Shown here: piece by piece, positions 16,308 through 25,551 of the stretch
How positions within the stretch are numbered: position 1 is the stretch's first letter
Layout of the letters: each line of letters starts with the position of its first letter
Assembly (NCBI RefSeq): GCF_000372805.1
Contig: NZ_KB889886.1
Coordinates: 62,001-126,000 of the forward strand
DNA: 64,000 nt
Reading direction: 5' to 3'
Source: Marinobacter gelidimuriae
GTDB taxonomy: Bacteria; Pseudomonadota; Gammaproteobacteria; Pseudomonadales; Oleiphilaceae
Notes under the pieces: model-generated
Database searches by the model: none
Told to the model about the DNA's origin: nothing
What the model saw: the letters and a program-made list of their open reading frames with translations, nothing else
Program-made: the position numbers and the translations under genes

Positions 16308-18764
16308 ATGACAGACGACAACAGCAATGACTCTCTGGAACAGCTCGAAGAAGATATAACCGAGTACATAGGCAAAGGCAAAGACGAACACAGCAAAGAC
16401 CTGGCACTGTCTGAACAGACGCTGCCCAAGCGCCTGTACCTGCTGCCGGTGTCTAACCGGCCGTTTTTCCCCGCCCAGGTACAGCCCGTCATGGTCAATC
16501 AAAACCCCTGGCACGAAACCCTGAAAAAAGTGAGGGAGACCGATCACGGCATGCTGGGCATTTGCTACGTTGACAACGAAGCCAGTGAAAAGGGCGTGCC
16601 TGACAGCAAAGATCTGGCCACCATGGGCTGCGCCGTGCGCGTGCACCACGCCCAGCAAAAAGACGGCAAGGTTCAGTTTATTGCACAGGGCTTACAGCGC
16701 TTTCGCATTGTGCGATGGCTGCGCCGCCGCCCACCCTACCTGGTTGAAGTGGAATACCCGCAAGAACCTGCCGAAGACCTGGATGAAACCAAGGCCTATA
16801 CAATGGCTGTTATCAGCGCTATTAAAGAGCTGCTGCGCACCAACCCGCTGTATGGCGAGGAAGTGAAGCAGTACCTGACGCGCTTCGGCCCGGAGGACAG
16901 TTCACCGTTGACCGACTTCGGCGCCTCGATGACCAGCGAACCTGGCGCGAAATTGCAGGAGGTACTGGATACCGTGCCGCTGTTGCAACGCATGGATAAA
17001 GTGCTGCTGCTCATGCGTAAAGAGCTGGAAGTGGCCAAGCTGCAGTCTGAAATTAGCGCGGAAGTGAACCAAAAGGTACAAAAGCACCAACGTGAGTTCT
17101 TTCTGAAAGAACAGCTGAAAGTGATTCAGCGCGAACTGGGCATGTCGAAAGACGACAAAACCGCCGACGCCGAACGTTTCGAAGCGCGCATGGCGGAACT
17201 AGACCCGCCCGAAGCGGTGCGCGAACGCTTTGATGAAGAACTGCAAAAACTGCGAATTCTGGAACAGGGCTCGCCAGAATACGGCGTTACTCGCAATTAT
17301 CTGGATTGGATAACCCAAGTGCCCTGGGGCCAACACTCACAGGATCATTTCGACCTAGCCGAGGCGCGGCACATTCTGGACAAAGACCATGACGGCCTGG
17401 GCGATGTAAAAGACCGCATTATCGAGTTTCTGGCAGAGGGCAGCTTCAAAAAAGAAGTCAGCGGCACCATCCTGCTGTTGGTGGGCCCGCCGGGCGTGGG
17501 CAAAACGTCCATCGGCCACTCGGTAGCAGACGCGCTGGGGCGCAAGTTCTATCGCTTTAGCGTAGGCGGCATGCGTGACGAAGCCGAAATTAAAGGCCAT
17601 CGCCGCACCTATATTGGCGCCATGCCCGGCAAATTTGTGCAGGCACTGAAAGACGCAAAAGTGGCAAACCCGGTCATTATGCTGGATGAAATCGACAAGA
17701 TTGGCGCGTCTTACCAGGGCGACCCGGCCTCTGCCCTGCTGGAAACTCTAGACCCGGAGCAGAACCGCGAGTTTCTGGACCACTATCTGGATGTGCGCAT
17801 GGATTTGTCGAAGGTCCTGTTCATCTGCACCGCCAACCAGCTGGACACCATACCGCGGCCGCTGCTTGACCGCATGGACGTGATTCGCCTGTCTGGCTAC
17901 ATAGCGGAAGAAAAGCTGGCGATCGCCAAGCACCACCTGTTACCGAAACTGCTAAAACGCGCCGGACTGCTTAAAAAGCAGATGAACATTTCTGACGCTG
18001 CCATAAAACAGGTGATTGAAGGCTATGCCCGTGAAGCCGGGGTGCGTGGTCTGGAAAAGATGCTGCACAAAATTATCCGCAAAGGCATCGTAAAACTGCT
18101 GGAAAATCCTGGTTTACCCATTCGCGTTGGCATTGCCGACGTACAGGAATACCTGGGACAGCCTATATTCCGCAAAGAAAAATCCATGAAGGGCATGGGC
18201 GTAGTCACGGGTTTAGCCTGGACCGCCATGGGCGGCGCTACGCTCAGCATTGAGGCCTCACGCATTCACAGCAGCCAGCGCGGTTTCAAACTGACCGGGC
18301 AACTGGGGGATGTGATGCGCGAATCCGCCGAGATTGCCTACAGCTTTGTGGCGTCTAATTTGAAACGTTATAAAGGCGACCCTGTGTTTTTCGACAAATC
18401 TCTGGTGCACCTGCACGTGCCGGAAGGCGCCACGCCGAAAGACGGCCCAAGCGCAGGCGTCACTATGGCCACGGCGCTGCTGTCGATTACTCGCCGTGAA
18501 GCGCCGCAGCAAAACATCGCCATGACCGGTGAACTGACACTGACCGGGCAGGTACTGCCAGTCGGGGGAATACGGGAGAAGGTGATTGCCGCCCGGCGGC
18601 AGAAAATCAACCAGTTGATTCTGCCAGAGGCCAATCGAGGCGATTACGACGAGCTACCGGGGTACTTGAAAGAAGGCATTGCGGTCAGTTTTGCGAAACA
18701 CTACAGCGATGTGTTTCAGGTTTGCTTTGGCCAACAACCGAAGAAGGGTGCGGTTATGCACTAA
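16308..18764 (+). CDS. lon: Lon-family ATP-dependent serine protease
   Basis: An 818-residue protease counted from ATG 16308; the frame is open to a TTG at 16215 but the extension does not look conserved. An N-terminal Lon substrate-binding domain (RLYLLPVSNRPFFPAQV), a coiled region, an AAA module with Walker A GPPGVGKTS and Walker B VIMLDEIDKIG, and a proteolytic domain with catalytic serine in PKDGPSAGVTMA and the family lysine further on (GGIREKVIAARR) are all present. The neighbourhood (cnoX, marR) is not the classic clpX-lon-hupB block, so this may be a second, AsrA-like Lon. The gene name is therefore tentative. Confidence 0.88.
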   Translation: MTDDNSNDSLEQLEEDITEYIGKGKDEHSKDLALSEQTLPKRLYLLPVSNRPFFPAQVQPVMVNQNPWHETLKKVRETDHGMLGICYVDNEASEKGVPDSKDLATMGCAVRVHHAQQKDGKVQFIAQGLQRFRIVRWLRRRPPYLVEVEYPQEPAEDLDETKAYTMAVISAIKELLRTNPLYGEEVKQYLTRFGPEDSSPLTDFGASMTSEPGAKLQEVLDTVPLLQRMDKVLLLMRKELEVAKLQSEISAEVNQKVQKHQREFFLKEQLKVIQRELGMSKDDKTADAERFEARMAELDPPEAVRERFDEELQKLRILEQGSPEYGVTRNYLDWITQVPWGQHSQDHFDLAEARHILDKDHDGLGDVKDRIIEFLAEGSFKKEVSGTILLLVGPPGVGKTSIGHSVADALGRKFYRFSVGGMRDEAEIKGHRRTYIGAMPGKFVQALKDAKVANPVIMLDEIDKIGASYQGDPASALLETLDPEQNREFLDHYLDVRMDLSKVLFICTANQLDTIPRPLLDRMDVIRLSGYIAEEKLAIAKHHLLPKLLKRAGLLKKQMNISDAAIKQVIEGYAREAGVRGLEKMLHKIIRKGIVKLLENPGLPIRVGIADVQEYLGQPIFRKEKSMKGMGVVTGLAWTAMGGATLSIEASRIHSSQRGFKLTGQLGDVMRESAEIAYSFVASNLKRYKGDPVFFDKSLVHLHVPEGATPKDGPSAGVTMATALLSITRREAPQQNIAMTGELTLTGQVLPVGGIREKVIAARRQKINQLILPEANRGDYDELPGYLKEGIAVSFAKHYSDVFQVCFGQQPKKGAVMH

Positions 18765-18792
18765 CGCGTCTGGCGCTGCTCTTCATCCCAAG

Positions 18793-18827
18793 GTGCTACC
18801 TCGACCCGCCATCGCGACAGGTAGCAC
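18793..18827. terminator. Bidirectional hairpin between lon and marR genes
   Basis: GTGCTACCT (18793-18801) and AGGTAGCAC (18819-18827) form a 9-base stem between two convergent genes. No strong T run follows. Confidence 0.5.
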
Positions 18828-19324
18828 TATTTAGAGGTGTCCTTCCAGCCGTCTTCACGCGTCACCGCGCCGACATCCAGAACCGGTGATGCGTCTATGT
18901 GGTCTGCGTCCATCATATTAGCCACTCGCTGCAACGAGGCCAGAATCATGGTTTGCTCCCACTCCGCCAAAGCCTGATATTTTTTGATGAAGTCTTCTTG
19001 CAGCGGGTTGGGCGCACGGGCCAGAATCTCGCCGCCGGCGTCGGTCAGGTGGGCGTGCACTTTGCGCTTATCCTGAGTGCTGCGAACCCGGTACACCAAT
19101 TTGCGCAATTCCAGGCGGTCTAAAATAGTGGTTACTGTGGCCTGGCTAAGGCTGATTTTATCAGCGATGGTGCCAATAGTGACCTGGCCCAAATCCCGTA
19201 TGGTCCGCATAATCAGCAGCTGTGGAGCGGTCAGCCCGGCGCTCTTGCTCAATCGTTTTGAGTGCAGATCTGTTGCGCGGATTACCCGGCGTAATGCTAC
19301 TAATACTTCGTCATAATTGGTCAA
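18827..19324 (-). CDS. MarR-family transcriptional regulator
   Basis: A 165-residue winged-helix protein with the MarR core: GLTAPQLLIMRTI near residue 30, a recognition helix region LSQATVTTILDRLE near 60, and the wing RSTQDKRKVHAHLTDAG near 82. It diverges from the braC-type gene across a 241-base gap and is a candidate regulator of that operon or of itself. The ligand is unknown. Confidence 0.88.
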   Translation of the reverse strand: MTNYDEVLVALRRVIRATDLHSKRLSKSAGLTAPQLLIMRTIRDLGQVTIGTIADKISLSQATVTTILDRLELRKLVYRVRSTQDKRKVHAHLTDAGGEILARAPNPLQEDFIKKYQALAEWEQTMILASLQRVANMMDADHIDASPVLDVGAVTREDGWKDTSK

Positions 19325-19483
19325 CGCGCCGCTCCTGCCATGCTTATACCACTAACATTTAGAGTTGTTTATATCACGATCCACTGCAAAAACCATCAAT
19401 CACCAACAACTTTTATATGGCCTGGCAGCGATCAAATAGAAGACAAACGGCGATTTTCACGGCAAGATAACGCCCTTGCATAG

Positions 19484-19511
19484 CCACCGCTTGACAACAA
19501 CCAAGCGGTAG
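19484..19511. promoter_or_regulatory. Dyad overlapping a candidate -35 box of the braC promoter
   Basis: ACCGCTTG (19486-19493) and CAAGCGGT (19502-19509) are perfect inverted repeats around an 8-base spacer. TTGACA at 19491-19496 overlaps them and looks like a -35 element. It lies 55 bases before the binding-protein gene and may be an operator. No clear -10 is seen. Confidence 0.4.
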
Positions 19512-19565
19512 TGTTTTGTTGATGCCTGAGTATTACAATAAAAATCTGATTACAGGAAACTAATA

Positions 19566-20681
19566 ATGCAAAACAACGTTAAAAAACTCGTAACAGCGAT
19601 CGCCGCATCCGTTGCCCTGCTGGGCGCAGGCGCCGCCGTAGCAGAGATTAAAGTAGGCATTGCCGGCCCCATGACAGGACCGGTTGCGCAGTACGGCGAC
19701 ATGCAATTTTCTGGCGCGCGGATGGCCATCGAACGCATTAATGCCGCTGGCGGCGTTATGGGTGAAAACCTGGTAGCGGTTGAATACGACGACGTATGCG
19801 ACCCCAAGCAGGCCGTGACCGTTGCCAACGCTCTGGTCAACGACGGTGTGAAATACGTGGTAGGTCATCTGTGTTCCAGCTCTACACAGCCGGCGTCTGA
19901 TATCTACGAAGACGAAGGTATTCTGATGATCACCCCGGCCTCCACCAGCCCGGGCATCACCGCTCGCGGCTATGAACTGGTATTCCGCACCATCGGCCTG
20001 GACAGCATGCAGGGCCCGGTCGCCGGAGGGTATTTGGCCAGTCTGAACCCCAAGAAAGTCGCGGTTATCCACGACAAACAGCAATACGGTGAAGGCATTG
20101 CCACCGCCGTGCGCGACACCCTGAAAGACGCTGGCGTTGAAATAGCCATGTTTGAAGGCATTACCGCAGGCGGTAAAGACTTTTCATCGCTGGTGACCAA
20201 ACTCAAACAGGCCCAGGTCGATTACGTGTACTACGGCGGCTATCACCCCGAACTGGGTCTGATTCTGCGCCAAGCTCGTCAAGCAGACCTCGACGCTGTA
20301 TTTATGGGCCCTGAAGGCGTTGGCAACAAAGACATCAACACCATTGCCGGCGAAGCCGCTGAAGGCCTGCTGGTTACCCTGCCTCCGGCCTTCGATGAAA
20401 AAGAAGAGAACAAAGATCTGGTTGCCGCGTTTGCGGATAAAGACCAAGACCCCTCCGGCCCGTTTGTACTGACTTCCTACGCAGCGGTTCAGCTGGTAGC
20501 TGAAGGCATCGAGAAAGCAGGTTCCAAAGACCCGTTTGAAGTGGCCGCCGCACTGCGCGCCAACAGCTTCGAAACGCCCATTGGCACCGTTCAGTACGAC
20601 AAAGCCGGCGACATGAAGTCGTTCGAATTTATAGTTTATGAATGGCACTCAGACGGTAGCAAGACTCCGGTCAGTAACTAA
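19566..20681 (+). CDS. braC: Branched-chain amino acid binding protein (BraC/LivJ type)
   Basis: A 371-residue precursor with a signal peptide ending near GAAVA (residue 26), then EIKVGIAGPMTGPVAQYGD and the ligand-binding HLCSSSTQPASDIYEDEG, which strongly resembles BraC of Pseudomonas and LivJ/LivK of enterics. It captures leucine, isoleucine or valine (and sometimes alanine or threonine) in the periplasm. It heads the livHMGF operon and is separated from it by 193 bases containing a hairpin. Confidence 0.93.
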   Translation: MQNNVKKLVTAIAASVALLGAGAAVAEIKVGIAGPMTGPVAQYGDMQFSGARMAIERINAAGGVMGENLVAVEYDDVCDPKQAVTVANALVNDGVKYVVGHLCSSSTQPASDIYEDEGILMITPASTSPGITARGYELVFRTIGLDSMQGPVAGGYLASLNPKKVAVIHDKQQYGEGIATAVRDTLKDAGVEIAMFEGITAGGKDFSSLVTKLKQAQVDYVYYGGYHPELGLILRQARQADLDAVFMGPEGVGNKDINTIAGEAAEGLLVTLPPAFDEKEENKDLVAAFADKDQDPSGPFVLTSYAAVQLVAEGIEKAGSKDPFEVAAALRANSFETPIGTVQYDKAGDMKSFEFIVYEWHSDGSKTPVSN

Positions 20682-20743
20682 CGCGGGCCCCCAACCCGCC
20701 GCTGTCGTGCGGGTGCAAGCCCGGCGGCAGCGCTGAAAGAGAC

Positions 20744-20781
20744 GACACCCCGCAGCCTGCCGACGGCTGAGGGGTGTCTTT
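20744..20781 (+). terminator. Hairpin between braC and livH, partial terminator
   Basis: GACACCCC (20744-20751) pairs with GGGGTGTC (20771-20778), with an inner AGCC/GGCT stem, followed by TTT. It probably reduces transcription beyond the abundant binding protein. Confidence 0.7.
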
Positions 20782-20874
20782 CCAAGCTTCTGATCCAAAC
20801 GTTAATTGCGCGGCGCCCTTGCCTGCTGCGCGCTTCGCTGCCCGTCAGAAGTCGATTTCCGGAGATGGCACCCC

Positions 20875-21798
20875 ATGCAAGACCTTCTATACTTCTCTCA
20901 GCAGCTTATTAACGGGCTGACAATAGGCAGCGCCTACGCCCTGATTGCCATTGGCTACACCATGGTTTACGGCATTATCGGAATGATCAACTTCGCCCAC
21001 GGTGAGATTTATATGATTGGCGCCTACACCGCGCTCATCGCCATCACCGGTTTGACTGCCCTGGGCATTGCCTGGCTACCGCTGGTGCTGGTTGTGGCTC
21101 TGGTTTGCGCTATCCTTGTATCCAGTTCTATGGGCTGGGCAGTGGAACGAGTGGCCTACCGGCCTGTGCGCGGCCGGCACCGCCTGATCCCGCTGATTTC
21201 CGCTATTGGTATGTCCATCTTTTTGCAAAATTACATGCACCTGGCCCAAGGTTCCCGCAACGTCGGTTTTCCCATACTGATCGAAGGCGGTTTCAATTTT
21301 GGTTCGGACGGCGCCTTCCAGATGTCGCTGTCGTACATGCAAATCACCATCTTCGTGACCACCCTGATCTGTATGACCGTGCTATCGACGTTTATATCGC
21401 GCTCACGCACCGGTCGCGCTTGCCGTGCCGTATCCCAGGATCTGGGCATGGCCAACCTGCTGGGCATAGACACCAACCGCATCATATCCGCCACCTTTAT
21501 TATTGGCGCCGCATTGGCGGCGGTTGCCGGCCTGCTGCTGGGCATGTACTACGGCTCGGTTGATCCGTTGTTTGGGTTTATCGCTGGCTTAAAGGCGTTT
21601 ACCGCAGCGGTACTGGGCGGTATTGGCAGCATTCCGGGTGCGATGCTGGGCGGGCTTATTCTAGGCATTGCTGAAAGCATGACGTCAGGCTATCTGAGTG
21701 GTGAATACAAAGACGTCATCTCGTTCAGCTTGCTGATCCTGATTTTACTGTTCAAACCGACCGGCCTACTGGGCAAACCGGAGGTTGAAAAAATCTGA
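20875..21798 (+). CDS. livH: Branched-chain amino acid permease LivH
   Basis: A 307-residue inner-membrane permease starting at ATG 20875, with GGAG upstream; the frame extends 23 codons further but that part is not family-like. It shows the LivH hallmark [21 protein letters not shown]. It is followed by livM with a one-base overlap of stop and start (TGATG). Confidence 0.94.
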   Translation: MQDLLYFSQQLINGLTIGSAYALIAIGYTMVYGIIGMINFAHGEIYMIGAYTALIAITGLTALGIAWLPLVLVVALVCAILVSSSMGWAVERVAYRPVRGRHRLIPLISAIGMSIFLQNYMHLAQGSRNVGFPILIEGGFNFGSDGAFQMSLSYMQITIFVTTLICMTVLSTFISRSRTGRACRAVSQDLGMANLLGIDTNRIISATFIIGAALAAVAGLLLGMYYGSVDPLFGFIAGLKAFTAAVLGGIGSIPGAMLGGLILGIAESMTSGYLSGEYKDVISFSLLILILLFKPTGLLGKPEVEKI

Positions 21799-23069
21799 TG
21801 GCGACGTCCAATGTTCGGCACGCACTCTTTTGTGCCATCGTAACCATTGTTATCTCTTACCCCATTTTGGGGCTGAATCTGGAAGCCGAAGGGATCAATA
21901 TTGTCCTGACTGGCACCGACGCCACCACCATCGTCGCCATTGCGTGTGCGGCCCTGATCGTGTTTTTGTTTCAGCTTTTCCGCGACAGCGTGATGGGCAA
22001 GCTGGGCGCCGTGAGCGACCTGAACCCGCTGACCGGCCGCAAGCCCATGGAGCAAGACAAACGGGCAAAGCTTGAAAGCTGGGTACTGACCGGGCTGGTC
22101 GTTGTGGCGCTGTTCTGGCCATTTTTCTCGTCCCGCGGCGCGGTTGATCTGGCCACCCTGGTGCTGATTTACGTGATACTGGCGCTGGGCCTGAACGTGG
22201 TGGTGGGTCTGGCTGGCCTGTTGGACCTGGGCTACGTGGCTTTTTACGCTGTAGGCGCCTACACCTTTGCCTTGCTGTCGCAGTATTACGGCATCTCGTT
22301 CTGGATGGCGCTGCCCCTGGGCGCTTTGCTGGCAGGGCTATTCGGCCTGCTTCTGGGTTTTCCGGTGCTGAGGCTAAGGGGCGACTACCTGGCCATTGTG
22401 ACCCTGGGTTTTGGCGAAATTATCCGCATACTTCTGAACAACTGGACCAACGTGACCGGCGGGCCTAACGGCATTGGCGGCATTCCCGACCCTACCCTGT
22501 TCGGAATGGAATTTGGCCGGCGTGTTAAAGAAGAGGGTAATACCTCGTTTCACGAAACCTTCGGCATCGCCTACAGCGGCGAACACAAAGTCATATTCCT
22601 GTACTTGATTGCCCTGGTACTGGCCATTATCACCGCGCTGATTATTCGCCGGTTGATGAAAATGCCGGTAGGCCGCGCTTGGGAAGCTCTGCGTGAAGAT
22701 GAAATTGCCGCACGTTCCCTGGGCCTCAGCCGCACCGCGGTAAAGCTGTCGGCGTTTACCATCGGCGCCTTCTTTGCGGGTTTTGCCGGCACCATATTTG
22801 CCTCGAAACAGGGTTTTATAAGCCCGGAATCTTTCGTGTTCCTGGAATCAGCCATTATTCTGGCCATTGTGGTGCTGGGCGGCATGGGCTCGCAAATTGG
22901 CGTAATACTCGCGGCCATTGCCGTCACCATACTGCCCGAGCTGGCACGGGAGTTTTCTGAATACCGCATGCTGATCTTTGGTGCCGCCATGGTGCTGATG
23001 ATGATCTGGCGACCCCAGGGATTGGTGCCTATGCGCCGTCTTCACATCACCCTAAAAACGCAGGAGTAA
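21798..23069 (+). CDS. livM: Branched-chain amino acid permease LivM
   Basis: A 423-residue permease, the length of E. coli LivM, with an N-terminal extension of about 100 residues carrying two extra hydrophobic segments. The core has [29 protein letters not shown] residues near 130 and [11 protein letters not shown] near 370. It pairs with LivH in the inner membrane. Confidence 0.94.
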   Translation: MATSNVRHALFCAIVTIVISYPILGLNLEAEGINIVLTGTDATTIVAIACAALIVFLFQLFRDSVMGKLGAVSDLNPLTGRKPMEQDKRAKLESWVLTGLVVVALFWPFFSSRGAVDLATLVLIYVILALGLNVVVGLAGLLDLGYVAFYAVGAYTFALLSQYYGISFWMALPLGALLAGLFGLLLGFPVLRLRGDYLAIVTLGFGEIIRILLNNWTNVTGGPNGIGGIPDPTLFGMEFGRRVKEEGNTSFHETFGIAYSGEHKVIFLYLIALVLAIITALIIRRLMKMPVGRAWEALREDEIAARSLGLSRTAVKLSAFTIGAFFAGFAGTIFASKQGFISPESFVFLESAIILAIVVLGGMGSQIGVILAAIAVTILPELAREFSEYRMLIFGAAMVLMMIWRPQGLVPMRRLHITLKTQE

Positions 23070-23075
23070 CAGGCA

Positions 23076-23831
23076 ATGCTTGAAATACAAAACCTGGCCA
23101 TGCGTTTTGGCGGTCTACTGGCGGTAGACGGCGTAAGTCTGGATGTTCAGGAACGGGAAATTCACTCTATTATCGGCCCTAACGGCGCCGGCAAAACCAC
23201 CGTATTCAACTGTATGAGCGGGTTTTACAAGCCCAGCGGCGGCAAGATCATCTTTCAAGGCAAGGAAATTCAGGGCAAACCGGATTATAAAATCTCGCGC
23301 ATGGGAATGGTGCGCACGTTTCAGCACGTGCGGCTGTTTACTCAAATGTCGGTGGTGGAAAACCTGTTGGTGGCACAGCACCGGCACTTGAACACCAACC
23401 TGCTGGCCGGTCTGGTAAAAACGCCGAACTATCGTGAGCGAGAGCGCAAATCTCTGGATCGCGCCGCCTACTGGCTAGAGCGGATAGGCATGCTAGACCA
23501 GGCCAACGTCGATGCCGGAAACCTGTCTTACGGCCAGCAGCGGCGCCTGGAAATAGCGCGTTGCATGGTCACCAAGCCGCAGCTGTTGATGCTGGACGAG
23601 CCCGCAGCCGGCTTGAACCCGGCGGAAACCCTGGAGCTGAACCAGCTGATTGTCAGCTTAAAAGAAGACTACAGCGTGTCGGTGGTGCTGATTGAGCACG
23701 ACATGAACCTGGTAATGGATATTTCCGACCGGATTACGGTAATTAACCAGGGCCGCCCACTTGCCAGCGGAACACCGCAGGAAGTGCGTGCAAACAAAGA
23801 CGTTATCAAAGCCTACCTGGGCGAGGCCTGA
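23076..23831 (+). CDS. livG: Branched-chain amino acid ABC ATPase LivG
   Basis: A 251-residue ATPase with Walker A GPNGAGKTT near residue 35, signature LSYGQQRRLEIARCM, Walker B LLMLDEPAAGLNP and the switch histidine in LIEHDMNLV. It begins 6 bases after livM with AGGAG in between. It acts with LivF on the cytoplasmic face. Confidence 0.95.
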   Translation: MLEIQNLAMRFGGLLAVDGVSLDVQEREIHSIIGPNGAGKTTVFNCMSGFYKPSGGKIIFQGKEIQGKPDYKISRMGMVRTFQHVRLFTQMSVVENLLVAQHRHLNTNLLAGLVKTPNYRERERKSLDRAAYWLERIGMLDQANVDAGNLSYGQQRRLEIARCMVTKPQLLMLDEPAAGLNPAETLELNQLIVSLKEDYSVSVVLIEHDMNLVMDISDRITVINQGRPLASGTPQEVRANKDVIKAYLGEA

Positions 23832-23840
23832 GGACCAGCC

Positions 23841-24542
23841 ATGTTGATACTGGAAGATATACACACCCACTATGGCAAAATCGAAGCCCTGCACGGCGTA
23901 TCGGTTGAAATAAATGAGGGCGAAATTGTCACGCTGATCGGCGCCAACGGCGCCGGCAAAACCACGCTGCTGATGACCGTATGCGGTAGCCCCCAAGCCA
24001 GTGCTGGCCGGGTGGTGTTTGAAGGCCGCGACATCACCAAAGAGCCAACCTCGCAAATCATGCGTTCCGGCATTGCCATAGTGCCCGAAGGCCGACGCAT
24101 TTTTTCTGGGCTGACGGTGAAAGAGAACCTGCACATGGGCGGGTTTTTCAACACCAAGTCAGAAATCCGCGAAAGCCAGGAGCATGTTTACGAACTGTTC
24201 CCGCGTCTGAAAGAACGCGAAAGCCAGCGCGCCGGCACCATGTCTGGCGGCGAGCAGCAAATGCTGGCCATTGGCCGCGCGCTCATGAGCAAACCGCGAC
24301 TGATCATTCTGGACGAGCCGTCCCTGGGCCTGGCACCGCTGATTATCAAGCAGATTTTCGAGATTATTGGAAAACTGCGCGATGACGGAATGACGGTATT
24401 TCTGGTAGAACAGAATGCTCATCAGGCGCTGAACTTGGCCGACCGGGGTTACGTGCTGGAAACCGGGCGCATTCGCCTGCATGACACGGGAGCAAACCTG
24501 CTGGTGAATCCACAGGTGCGGGAAGCGTATTTGGGCGGGTGA
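23841..24542 (+). CDS. livF: Branched-chain amino acid ABC ATPase LivF
   Basis: A 233-residue ATPase with Walker A GANGAGKTT near residue 36, signature MSGGEQQMLAIGRAL, Walker B LIILDEPSLGLAP and ending REAYLGG. It is a standalone LivF of normal length, in contrast to the hemerythrin fusion at 1835-3205. A second copy of the last seven codons occurs 80 bases downstream (24625-24645), next to a REP-like palindrome. Confidence 0.95.
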   Translation: MLILEDIHTHYGKIEALHGVSVEINEGEIVTLIGANGAGKTTLLMTVCGSPQASAGRVVFEGRDITKEPTSQIMRSGIAIVPEGRRIFSGLTVKENLHMGGFFNTKSEIRESQEHVYELFPRLKERESQRAGTMSGGEQQMLAIGRALMSKPRLIILDEPSLGLAPLIIKQIFEIIGKLRDDGMTVFLVEQNAHQALNLADRGYVLETGRIRLHDTGANLLVNPQVREAYLGG

Positions 24543-24563
24543 AATAACTATATAGATCAAAGC

Positions 24564-24602
24564 GGGGGACAGAGTTGAAGCCTGTCCTCCGCCTTCAACT
24601 CT
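24564..24602. repeat. REP-like palindromic element, diverged copy
   Basis: GGGGGACAG...CTGTCCTCC (24564-24590) resembles the GGGGACAG/CTGTCCCC palindromes at 27382-27451. A second stem, AGAGTTGAAG (24571-24580) with CTTCAACTCT (24593-24602), is mutually exclusive with it. A TCAGGCA motif follows, as also after the copy at 27429. Confidence 0.65.
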
Positions 24603-24621
24603 CAAATCATCAGGCAATAAG

Positions 24622-24645
24622 AGAAGCGTATTTGGGTGGCTAAAC
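24622..24645 (+). repeat. livF: Duplicate of the livF 3' end
   Basis: AGAGAAGCGTATTTGGGTGG plus TAA encodes R-E-A-Y-L-G-G-stop, the same ending as the intact livF at 24522-24542. The stretch in between carries the palindrome, so the element appears to have arrived together with a copy of the gene end or to have displaced the original end. Confidence 0.7.
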
Positions 24646-24935
24646 TGACTTCTATCATTCAACACTGGAACAATCGGCCAAACTGATTGCACGACTCAGA
24701 CAAGAACTCTTCTTTATGTTGCATAGGTCTCTTATATTACAACTTGCTCACAGAGTCGTATTCAAGCAATCCGAAGCTTTTATTTTTTTAAAATAATTGT
24801 TGAGACTATTGATAGAGACAATCAGACCAGAAGACTCTTGATGGAATTGCGGCTCTGATCGTAAGATCAGCGACGCCACGCGGTTGTTTTTCACACATCA
24901 AGGCACATAAAATTCACAAAATTTTAAAGGCATAA

Positions 24936-25289
24936 TTGATGAAGATATTTGCTGTTCTCCTCTTTACATCAGTAATTTTTGGTTGCGCTTCTTCGTCTAA
25001 GGATCTTACACCTACCTATGTTTCACCGTTACAGTATCAAACTTATAACTGTGAGCAATTGGCAGCGGAAGAACAGAGACTCAGAGTAAGAGTAAGTGAA
25101 CTCGGCGGGCGAATTGATGATAAAGCCGACAGAGACAAACTTCTGGTGGCGACACCTTATACAGTGTGGTTCGTTGGAGGAAACAAAGAGCAGGAAGCCG
25201 AGTTTTCAAGACTTAGCGGAGAGCTAAACGCATTACAACAAGGGGGAATATTAAGAACTTGCGTGGCGCCAGATCCGGTAAGGCAGTAG
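24936..25289 (+). CDS. Small putative lipoprotein, unknown function
   Basis: A 117-residue protein with a lipoprotein signal: hydrophobic residues 4-15 and lipobox IFGC with cysteine 17. It is followed by a Ser-rich linker, an EQLAAEEQRLRVRVSELGGRID coiled stretch and a C-terminal SRLSGELNAL helix. AAAGG lies upstream. The two adjacent ATG codons leave the exact start open by one residue. The base composition is more AT rich than its neighbours, so recent transfer is possible. I do not recognise a named family. Confidence 0.6.
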   Translation: MMKIFAVLLFTSVIFGCASSSKDLTPTYVSPLQYQTYNCEQLAAEEQRLRVRVSELGGRIDDKADRDKLLVATPYTVWFVGGNKEQEAEFSRLSGELNALQQGGILRTCVAPDPVRQ

Positions 25290-25551
25290 ATGCTGTTGTG
25301 GCCCTGCTGGAAACAGACAAAACCCTGAGCAAATATGTAGCAGCCTGAGCTTTCGGCTCGAAAAGGATATCGCGCGCCACTGACGAAGCCACGCTTCCTA
25401 AACCGTCCACCCGAAGCCCAAACTGGAACTAACTGACTATCGATACGCACTTAGCTTAATTTCGTGCTGGTCCCGTTTTAACTGACGCCAGGTTTAAAGC
25501 CTTTTGCTGCTCTTCTGTCCGACTCAGACAACCTTCATAAGCACCTAAACT

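Larger units (their letters stand above)
24543..24935. other. Gene-free stretch with REP-like palindrome and livF-end duplicate
   Basis: This 393-base gap contains the palindrome at 24564-24602 and a second copy of the livF terminus at 24622-24645. The part from about 24650 to 24935 is AT rich; no gene, RNA or clear promoter is seen in it apart from whatever drives the following lipoprotein gene. Confidence 0.6.
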
